DNA from: Nitrososphaerota archaeon
Lineage (GTDB): Archaea > Thermoproteota > Nitrososphaeria > Nitrososphaerales > UBA57
NCBI GenBank assembly: GCA_022572285.1
Contig: JACZWF010000028.1
Location: 1-11,543 of the forward strand
Reading direction: 5' to 3'
DNA length: 11,543 nt
This document shows positions 6,379 through 11,543 of this stretch, piece after piece. The notes beneath the pieces were generated by a model. That model was given only the letters and a program-made list of their open reading frames with translations. It made no database searches and had not been told where the DNA came from. The position numbers were made by a program, and so were the translations under genes. The stretch's first letter is position 1, and every line of letters starts with the position of its first letter.

Positions 6379-7268
6379 TTCGATGGTGGAACTTTTTCGA
6401 TCATTCCCGCAAGTTTCTTAACCATCTGGAGCGCAGATTCTAGGTTGTGAATGAAAATTTCCTCAACATTGATACCAAGCCCGATCCCAAGTTTTGATTC
6501 CCGAACATGATTCGAAATGTCTGCCCAGATCTCTGCAGCAAGCTCTATCGACTGCGAGGTAGCGGGAATCTGAAGAAGCCGCCTTTCTTGATCTGGTGAG
6601 ATCTCTGCTCCCAGCCACTTGAGAAAATCCAAATCATCAACATTTCGTACTGGAGTAAAGCTCAGAAACATTTTACCTGGTTTTACTCCTCGCTCCACAC
6701 ATTTTGCTTTGTATGAAGACAGGACGGTCTTCAGAGGTTCAGATGAGAACAAGACTTGGGTCGTGAAGAAAGACGCTCCTGCAACTGTTTTCCGGATTAG
6801 TCGCTCACTTTCATCAGACCTGGAGGGAATTAGGATGTTCCCTATTGCTATCTTCTTATCTTGAAGAGCTAACCTGGTCGCATCAGTGACCGTGGGGCCT
6901 GGATACTGATGTAAACCGCTGTTTCCACCTGTAAAGATGAAATTCTGAATGTCATCTGAGCCCGTGGCGTGCTTAAGCCACCTGACAAAATCGTCTCTAT
7001 CTTTACAATGAACTACAGCCTTGTTAACAATCACTTGTTTGCCAGTTTTTTTACGAAGCTGCGTCGCAAAGCAACATGATGGCTCGTTTCTATAACGCGG
7101 TTCACCTTTCCGGTTCTCTTCGACAATCTCAGGAACATTTATTAGTTCAACTGAATCGGCTGAGGAAAGGGCTGTGCTTATTGTTTCCACTATTTTTCGT
7201 TTATGGTCATCCGTAGCCACTCTGTTTGGTGGGACCACCTCAAAAAGGATGTCAGCGTCGACAGTCAC
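6375..7268 (-). CDS. MetF-like (methylenetetrahydrofolate reductase superfamily) protein
   Basis: A 297-residue TIM-barrel protein similar to 5,10-methylenetetrahydrofolate reductase, which converts methylene-THF to methyl-THF. Supporting residues: FEVVPP (9-14) matches the FEFFPP strand, with E10 at the position of the catalytic glutamate; GASFFTTQVLFSSE (164-177) matches the GA.FF.TQ..F strand, with Q171 at the folate-contacting glutamine; and GIGLGINVEEIF (261-272) resembles the late-barrel segment. The usual RGD region is FTGGNSG (112-118), lacking the flavin-tuning aspartate, so cofactor use or substrate may differ. The start is GTG at 7268; upstream in frame there is a stop and no ATG, and a TATA-like box sits about 26 bases away. 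It is the first gene of the operon with the PaaK-like ligase. It may be a true MTHFR or a paralogue acting on another C1 carrier or unrelated substrate. Confidence 0.68.
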   Translation of the reverse strand: MTVDADILFEVVPPNRVATDDHKRKIVETISTALSSADSVELINVPEIVEENRKGEPRYRNEPSCCFATQLRKKTGKQVIVNKAVVHCKDRDDFVRWLKHATGSDDIQNFIFTGGNSGLHQYPGPTVTDATRLALQDKKIAIGNILIPSRSDESERLIRKTVAGASFFTTQVLFSSEPLKTVLSSYKAKCVERGVKPGKMFLSFTPVRNVDDLDFLKWLGAEISPDQERRLLQIPATSQSIELAAEIWADISNHVRESKLGIGLGINVEEIFIHNLESALQMVKKLAGMIEKVPPSK

Positions 7269-7289
7269 ATCTGAATTGAAGAATTTTTC

Positions 7290-7299
7290 ATTAATATTT
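7290..7299 (-). promoter_or_regulatory. TATA-like box for the MetF-like/PaaK-like operon
   Basis: On the minus strand the segment reads GAAATATTAA and is centred about 26 bases before the GTG at 7268. That spacing predicts a transcript starting at or near the start codon, which agrees with the absence of a ribosome binding site. Upstream, around 7318-7331, an AT-rich partial palindrome (AATCGATT core) could be an accessory site. Confidence 0.42.
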
Positions 7300-7372
7300 C
7301 TAGCGGAATGATTGATTTAATCGATTTAAGGAACAGTGTGATTATGAGAATAGCCAGTGTGAATCCGGCAAC

Positions 7373-7403
7373 GATAGGCCGCTTGAGGTGTCGGGGGCCT
7401 ATC
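7373..7403 (-). terminator. Hairpin spanning the stop of the CopZ-like gene
   Basis: GATAGGCC (7373-7380) and GGCCTATC (7396-7403) form a perfect 8-base, GC-rich inverted repeat around a 15-base loop. The right arm contains the TAG stop of the CopZ-like gene (7399-7401). It would fold at the 3' end of the copA-copZ mRNA, stabilising or ending it. No long T-run follows on the minus strand, so its role as a terminator is uncertain. Confidence 0.4.
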
Positions 7404-7623
7404 CACGTTCACTTACGTAGAGAGCCTTGAACCCGGCTTTCTCTACTGCCATCCTTATCTCTGTTACATCCGCTTCTCCTGGATCGTAGTCTACGATCAC
7501 TCTGTTGAGCATGACCGCTGTCCTGACCTCCTGCACACCTCTCACTTTAGACAGACTTTTCTTGATTATCGGCACACATAAAGCGCAATCCAAATTAGAA
7601 ACTGAAATTGAGAGAGATTTCAT
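7399..7623 (-). CDS. CopZ-like heavy-metal-associated (HMA) domain protein
   Basis: A 74-residue single-domain HMA (ferredoxin-like fold) metallochaperone. The metal loop reads LDCALC (11-16), giving the CxxC pair C13 and C16 that binds Cu(I). The rest follows the HMA pattern: the second strand VQEVRTAVMLNRVIVDYDP and the C-terminal EKAGFKALYV (61-70). The usual methionine before the first cysteine (MTCxxC/MHCxxC) is replaced by Asp12, and Leu11 precedes it, so the loop is slightly atypical. Its ATG follows the copA stop directly (TGAATG, no spacer), so the two genes are almost certainly one transcript with coupled translation. The likely role is delivering Cu(I) to, or regulating, the CopA ATPase, which itself lacks an HMA domain. 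Confidence 0.88.
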   Translation of the reverse strand: MKSLSISVSNLDCALCVPIIKKSLSKVRGVQEVRTAVMLNRVIVDYDPGEADVTEIRMAVEKAGFKALYVSERG

Positions 7624-9729
7624 TCAATCCTTTCTCATAGTTTTGAACCTCTTCAACAAAAGCGAATTTGATAAGACGGTTACAGAGCTCAAAGCCATCG
7701 CTCCAGCGGCGAGTATCGGGTCGAGGAACCCGAGCGCCGCGATTGGTATCAACCCAACATTATAGGCAAATGCCCAGAATAGGTTCTGCTTTACCTTACT
7801 CATTGTACTCTTGCTAAGCTTTATGGCAGTAGGTACATCTCTGAGATCATCTTTCATGAGCACTATCCCGGCCGTTTCTACGGCGACGTCCGTCCCGCTT
7901 CCTATAGCTATCCCTATCTCTGCCTGAGCTAATGCAGGGGCATCGTTAATACCATCTCCAACCATTGCAACTATCTTCCCCTCCCGTTGGAGGCGCTTCA
8001 CAACGCTTGCCTTTTCTGACGGGATCACATTGGCTATCACGCTATCGATTCCTACGCTCCTAGCAACAGCCTCGGCAGTCCTTGTATTATCTCCAGTTAG
8101 CATGATCACCTCTAAACCAGCCCGTTTCATCTCATCCACGGCATCCTTTGAAGAATCCTTTATGACGTCTGCGGCTGCAATTATCCCCGAGATGTTTCCA
8201 TTCAATGCCTCTATCATTACAGTCTTTCCGTCATCTTGCAGTCTCTCGATGGTATCCCTCAACGAAGATGCATTGATACCATTTGCTTCCATGAGTTTCT
8301 GATTGCCTATTAGGACTCTTCCAACTTTCAACAGGCTCTTGACTCCATGTCCAGAAATAGCCTCGAATTCTTCTACCTTTGATATTGAGAGTCCTTTCTC
8401 GGTTGCTCTTCTTACCATGGCCTCGCCAAGCGGGTGCTCTGAACCCTTCTCCACGGATGCGGCAATCCTAAGAACCTCATCTTCAGAGAGGTTTCCGATA
8501 GCAATTACATCGGTTACAGACGGCTCTCCTCTTGTTATCGTACCTGTCTTATCTAGGACGACGGACTGGATCTTGTGAGCCTTCTCCAGATATTCTCCAC
8601 CTTTGATAAGTATCCCATTTTCAGCTCCTTTACCTGTCCCAACCACGATCGCGGCTGGAGTAGCTAGACCCAGAGCGCAGGGACAAGCGATTATCAATAC
8701 CGCAATGAATGAAGTAAAAGCCAGAGTAAATTCGCTTCCCAGTATGAAGTACCATCCAATGAAGGATGATAATGCCACAACAATTACAATCGGAACAAAA
8801 TATGATGAAACAGTATCTACTAATTTCTCAATAGGCGCCTTTGCAATCTGAGCTTCCTCAACTAGCCTCACTATCTGTGAGAGTGTTGTGTCAGCTCCGA
8901 CCTTTGATGCCCTTACCTGTAAGAGCCCTGTTTTGTTTATGGTCGCACCAATTACCTTATCATTGATTCCTTTCTCGACTGGTATGCTTTCCCCAGTTAT
9001 CATCTTCTCATCTACCGAAGACCTTCCCTCAACCACAATTCCGTCAACAGGGATCTTCTCTCCGGGCTTTACAATAGCAATGTCACCTACTTGCACTTGT
9101 TCTATCGGGATCGATAGCTCTTTGCCAGCTCTTATTATTACAGCATCAGGAGGCTGGAGCTCCAATAGTTTCCTTACAGCGTCTGTAGCTCTACCTCTCA
9201 CCCCATACTCGAGCAATTTCCCTAAAGTGATCAGGGCAATTATTAGCGCAGATGTGTCGAAGTAAACTACTGATCCAAAAACTGATGGAATGAATGTAGC
9301 CAGTGTACTGTATCCCCATGCTGCTGATGTTCCTATTGCTATTAGAGAATCCATGTTGGCACTTCTCGCTCTTAATGCATGATATGTTCCCTTGTAGAAT
9401 CTAAAACCCGCAATGAACTGAACGGGCGTCACTATGAGGAATAGCCAGAGATTAATAGGAAGAATTGGAAGAATTGGAAAGAAGCTAAAGATGAATGCTG
9501 GTACACCGAGACCAAAACTAAGGGCTGTCAAATATTTGAGTCGTCTATACTCAAGCTCAGGTTTGAGGAAGGTCTGAATGCAAGAGTCAGAGCAGAAGTA
9601 GTATGTGGTTCCGCGGACAGTAGTCTTTAGTGCGTGAGTCCCTTCATCCACATGCATACCACATACAGGATCTTTCGCCAACTGAGTAGCTAAGGGTAGG
9701 TCAAGATATTTAGCAATATCCCCGTACAT
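7624..9729 (-). CDS. copA: CopA: Cu(I)-exporting P1B-type ATPase with YHS domain
   Basis: A 701-residue heavy-metal P-type ATPase that pumps Cu(I) out of the cytosol using ATP. Domains in order: an N-terminal YHS metal-binding domain (KDPVCGM at 19-25, YYFCSDSC at 43-50; Cys23, Cys46, Cys50) in place of the usual HMA domain; transmembrane helices from about 65 (first four TM to about 175); actuator domain with TGES (245-248); CPC in TM6 (349-351, in ACPCALGLATP); phosphorylation DKTGT (393-397, Asp393); nucleotide-binding EHP (431-433); TGDN (545-548); GDGINDAP (591-598); TM7 with YN (656-657) and TM8 MxxSS (678-682). CPC, YN and MxxSS together are the P1B-1 Cu(I) transport signature. The start at 9729 fits, since the YHS domain begins at about residue 19. 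It forms an operon with the downstream HMA protein. Confidence 0.95.
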   Translation of the reverse strand: MYGDIAKYLDLPLATQLAKDPVCGMHVDEGTHALKTTVRGTTYYFCSDSCIQTFLKPELEYRRLKYLTALSFGLGVPAFIFSFFPILPILPINLWLFLIVTPVQFIAGFRFYKGTYHALRARSANMDSLIAIGTSAAWGYSTLATFIPSVFGSVVYFDTSALIIALITLGKLLEYGVRGRATDAVRKLLELQPPDAVIIRAGKELSIPIEQVQVGDIAIVKPGEKIPVDGIVVEGRSSVDEKMITGESIPVEKGINDKVIGATINKTGLLQVRASKVGADTTLSQIVRLVEEAQIAKAPIEKLVDTVSSYFVPIVIVVALSSFIGWYFILGSEFTLAFTSFIAVLIIACPCALGLATPAAIVVGTGKGAENGILIKGGEYLEKAHKIQSVVLDKTGTITRGEPSVTDVIAIGNLSEDEVLRIAASVEKGSEHPLGEAMVRRATEKGLSISKVEEFEAISGHGVKSLLKVGRVLIGNQKLMEANGINASSLRDTIERLQDDGKTVMIEALNGNISGIIAAADVIKDSSKDAVDEMKRAGLEVIMLTGDNTRTAEAVARSVGIDSVIANVIPSEKASVVKRLQREGKIVAMVGDGINDAPALAQAEIGIAIGSGTDVAVETAGIVLMKDDLRDVPTAIKLSKSTMSKVKQNLFWAFAYNVGLIPIAALGFLDPILAAGAMALSSVTVLSNSLLLKRFKTMRKD

Positions 9730-9778
9730 TTATGAAAATAACAGTGAGAAGGTACATGCTTGTCCGGTCTGCTCCGAT

Positions 9779-9793
9779 TGAAGTTTATCTTCA
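9779..9793 (-). promoter_or_regulatory. Inverted repeat over a TATA-like core, candidate copA control site
   Basis: TGAAG-TTTAT-CTTCA (9779-9793) is a 5+5+5 inverted repeat whose centre, read minus, is ATAAA, a TATA-like core. It is about 55 bases before the copA ATG, predicting a leader of roughly 30 bases. CCGGT/ACCGG arms flank it more widely. A site of this shape over the promoter would suit repression by a metal-responsive regulator, but none is encoded in the window. Confidence 0.3.
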
Positions 9794-10029
9794 CCGGGTT
9801 AACTCCAAAGCTGAACACTGTTGGTGTATCGCCTTGTGAGAGAACCAACATAGTCAACTGTCTAATAACAGATCGAATACAGCATCGTTAATCAGGGCGG
9901 TCACAGTGGTACAGTTATCTCATGGGAAGGGGTTAAATGGCGAGCACCAAGGAAATGAATAAGGGATATCGTCACCCTATTATAGAGGCCACGGGAAATC
10001 TTAGATTCTAATGGTATTCTGATCCGTAC

Positions 10030-10055
10030 CTGATCAAGTGATGCCGCTTGGTCAG
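10030..10055. repeat. Hairpin downstream of the C2H2 gene
   Basis: CTGATCAAG (10030-10038) and CTTGGTCAG (10047-10055) make a 9-base stem with one wobble and an 8-base loop. It starts 25 bases after the stop of the minus-strand zinc-finger gene. In plus-strand RNA the odd pair is U-G; in minus-strand RNA it is a C-A mismatch. A 3'-end structure is possible, but there is no T-tract. Confidence 0.3.
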
Positions 10056-10079
10056 ATAATACCCAGCACACGATAAAGG

Positions 10080-10439
10080 TCAGTAGGCGTGCTTCGTCGA
10101 TTTGTGTTGTCGAAGGCCATCTTGGGAAGGAAACATCTTTCCGCACAAGTCACACCTAATATGTCCATTATTATCTACATGTTCCCTACCGATGTCTGTT
10201 GCTCTAAGGGTTGCAGCACTAATACGCCCCAGAGATCTTAGCTGCTTCTCGCCAATAATATGGCACATCATCCCACTAGTCTCAAAAATCAGAGGATGCT
10301 CCGATGAGGCTCTAGAGGTCAACGCTCTCATCTTGGAAACTAATCTCGGTCGCGTGAAGAAGCTTGAGTTCGGTGAGATTAGTGCGATAATCGCTTCCCT
10401 TGATATTCTGGGCCTAGAGTAAGACGACAACACAGTCAT
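10080..10439 (-). CDS. Small C2H2 zinc-finger protein
   Basis: A 119-residue protein ending in one classical C2H2 zinc finger: C96-x2-C99-x12-H112-x4-H117 (RCDLCGKMFPSQDGLRQH, then KSTKH). The spacing is exact, with the expected Phe at the middle of the finger. Single C2H2 fingers are known in many archaeal proteins and usually bind DNA or protein. The first part (1-90) has no recognised domain, and its N-terminal 35 residues look unconvincing; Met37 or Met57 may be the true start. The antisense frame (10102-10422 plus) is also open with aligned wobble positions, as expected of a mirror frame. Its start lies 27 bases after the stop of the nitrite/sulfite reductase, so the two could share a transcript. 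Confidence 0.5.
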   Translation of the reverse strand: MTVLSSYSRPRISREAIIALISPNSSFFTRPRLVSKMRALTSRASSEHPLIFETSGMMCHIIGEKQLRSLGRISAATLRATDIGREHVDNNGHIRCDLCGKMFPSQDGLRQHKSTKHAY

Positions 10440-10466
10440 CTGATATGCCTCAATCCTATCTACCTC

Positions 10467-11420
10467 TCACAGACGCGTATTAACAACAACTTTCATTGGC
10501 TTCATAAGCTTCGCGGTCCTCGGGTTCTCCTTCAGATGGGATATGATCGCCTCCATACCAATCCTTGAATGGAAGTAGCCCATCCCTCCCGGCCTTGACT
10601 CGTCTGGAAGACGATTTGCTGTGTAGAACTCAAAGAGCACATCTGTAATCATACCCACATCTTGGCGCTTCACCATTCTCAGGTATATCTCGCCTGTCTT
10701 CGGATCTTTGAGATGGCGACCCTGATGCCTCCCATCCTCCGTACCCATCAACTTCAACTGATACATGTTGAAGGCCGAGCCCACCCATCCTATCGTCTTC
10801 GTCGCCGGTCTGAAGCATTGTCTCTCACATCCTGTTATGCCAATTGACTCCGCCATCCCGCCCCACTTCACCTCCAACTCATCTAGAAGGAAGGGCTCAA
10901 ACTTCTCTGAATCGGTATAGGTTAACCTGCAAGTATCCCTTCCCACACAGGCACCAGATAGAAGCCTTAGCGTCGAGTATGACTTCCCGTTCCGTGAGCC
11001 GTAGCCGAATCTCTTCATATCCTCTTCAAACCTCCCTCTCATCTCATCCGGGATGTTGCTGAAGAGAAGATCTTGGTTAGGCGTCGTGAATAGAATTATC
11101 GGATAGTTGTCCATGAGGTAGCGAGCCATCTTCTTCAAGTTGCCATCTGGACCATCTATAATTCTCCCATTCTCAATATACACTCCGCAGGTGTATAGCC
11201 CATTGGATTCCTGTTCAATCCAGGCACTGTGGAGGCTTCTGTCACCATAGTCATGGTTCTGATCGGGCATATCGAAGTCGATCCCGCTCACATCCCTTAC
11301 CTGTTGTTGGAACCATTCCATCCCCTGCTTCATCAAGACATATTTCATCCTCGCCCAGTACCTCCTCTGGCGATCTCCCCACTCCTGATGAATCTGAACT
11401 ATGGCATCCAGTCCTTTCAA
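10467..11420 (-). CDS. Nitrite/sulfite reductase, C-terminal half (truncated)
   Basis: Siroheme- and 4Fe4S-dependent reductase of the ferredoxin-nitrite reductase/sulfite reductase hemoprotein family, which reduces nitrite to ammonia or sulfite to sulfide. Residues visible from the TTG at 11420 (317 aa): helix GDRQRRYWARMKYVLMKQG (15-33), typical of the family's mid-protein linker; the first cluster pair C158-x5-C164 (GACVGRDTC); the second pair C198-x3-C202 (TGCERQCFRP). These four cysteines bind the cluster and siroheme. Full-length members are about 500-600 residues, so the N-terminal half-repeat is missing. The frame opens only about 8 codons above the TTG (to a TAA near 11444), and the bases beyond match an unrelated FG-GAP repeat in another frame. 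As it stands the gene is broken at its 5' end. Nitrite versus sulfite preference cannot be decided. Confidence 0.8.
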   Translation of the reverse strand: MKGLDAIVQIHQEWGDRQRRYWARMKYVLMKQGMEWFQQQVRDVSGIDFDMPDQNHDYGDRSLHSAWIEQESNGLYTCGVYIENGRIIDGPDGNLKKMARYLMDNYPIILFTTPNQDLLFSNIPDEMRGRFEEDMKRFGYGSRNGKSYSTLRLLSGACVGRDTCRLTYTDSEKFEPFLLDELEVKWGGMAESIGITGCERQCFRPATKTIGWVGSAFNMYQLKLMGTEDGRHQGRHLKDPKTGEIYLRMVKRQDVGMITDVLFEFYTANRLPDESRPGGMGYFHSRIGMEAIISHLKENPRTAKLMKPMKVVVNTRL

Positions 11421-11543
11421 AAGTTCCGTCTCCCTGATTGATTAGAAAAGAAAGCCCATGAATCAACCCGACATTTTCAAACACAATTTCATCACCTACC
11501 ACGAGATCTACATCGCCATCCACGTCAAAGTCCCCTACATAAC
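11251..11543 (-). CDS. FG-GAP/VCBS-repeat protein fragment (partial at the window edge)
   Basis: From the right edge inward the minus frame reads YVGDFDVDGDVDLVVG, then FENVGLIHG and SFLINQGDGTF. The DxDxDGDxDL segment is the calcium-binding loop of FG-GAP/VCBS repeats (beta-propeller units of secreted or surface proteins), and NQGDGTF is the usual end of such a unit. The recognisable homology stops near 11417. After that the frame continues to a stop at 11251 only as an out-of-frame reading of the reductase (serine/glycine-rich, no repeat pattern). The gene is cut at the window edge, so its N-terminus and any signal peptide are unseen. It may be a fragment joined to the reductase by assembly or by rearrangement. 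Confidence 0.5.
   Translation of the reverse strand, partial: YVGDFDVDGDVDLVVGDEIVFENVGLIHGLSFLINQGDGTFERTGCHSSDSSGVGRSPEEVLGEDEICLDEAGDGMVPTTGKGCERDRLRYARSEP

Larger units (their letters stand above)
9730..10079. other. Spacer with no convincing gene
   Basis: These 350 bases between the copA start and the C2H2-protein stop contain no ORF that I can support. An open minus frame overlaps this span (10146 to 9901) but reads as the out-of-frame shadow of the zinc-finger gene continued into non-coding DNA. The stretch holds the copA promoter region near 9779-9793 and a hairpin at 10030-10055. No tRNA signature or known RNA structure is visible. Confidence 0.4.

Noticed and set aside
9901..10146. 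Minus-strand ORF of 81 codons overlapping the zinc-finger gene
   Set aside because: It overlaps the 3' part of the C2H2 gene out of frame and continues into the spacer with no motif.
10102..10422. Plus-strand ORF of 106 codons opposite the zinc-finger gene
   Set aside because: It lies in the mirror frame with wobble positions aligned, which tends to stay open. The opposite strand carries an exact C2H2 motif, which is much less likely by chance.

Overview
The window looks like a piece of an archaeal chromosome of moderate GC content (about 40-45% by eye). It most resembles the Nitrososphaerota/Thaumarchaeota or a related mesophilic lineage, though that placement is an inference. The reasons are AT-rich TATA-like boxes about 25-30 bases before start codons with almost no leader, rare Shine-Dalgarno sites, oligo-T tracts after stops, GTG/TTG starts, an archaeal-type HflX with a GSGKT P-loop, a signal-less cobalamin-binding-type protein, a Cu(I) P1B-ATPase with an N-terminal YHS domain, and a small C2H2 zinc-finger protein. 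No rRNA, tRNA, CRISPR array, transposase or phage gene was seen.

Layout. Bases 1-157 hold an uncertain gene fragment cut by the window edge. 256-1176 (minus) is a short-chain dehydrogenase preceded by a TAG-triplet tract. Four plus-strand genes follow: a DUF4760-like protein (1432-1833), a small zinc-ribbon protein (2096-2416), a BtuF-like corrinoid-binding protein (2613-3569) and the ribosome-associated GTPase HflX (3639 or 3729-4829). Bases 1834-2095 show nothing recognisable. Bases 2417-2612 hold three inverted repeats and a TATA-like box.

From 4830 on, every gene is on the minus strand. One operon runs from a MetF-like TIM-barrel protein (7268-6375) through a PaaK-like adenylate-forming ligase (6378-5011, 4-base overlap) to a 54-codon ORF (4997-4833). 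A copper module follows: YHS-CopA (9729-7624) and then, with no spacer, a separate CopZ-like HMA protein (7623-7399) whose stop codon lies in a GC-rich hairpin. Bases 9730-10079 hold no convincing gene. The right end carries a C2H2 zinc-finger protein (10439-10080) and the C-terminal half of a siroheme nitrite/sulfite reductase (11420-10467). At about 11417-11440 the reductase runs abruptly into an FG-GAP/VCBS repeat in another frame, so this end is either an assembly chimera or a real rearrangement.

How the genes work together. CopA and the HMA protein form a Cu(I) export and delivery pair. The MetF-like protein, ligase and small ORF look co-translated and probably form one uncharacterised pathway; this is the best candidate for something new here. 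The other genes are housekeeping or single accessory functions with no obvious link.
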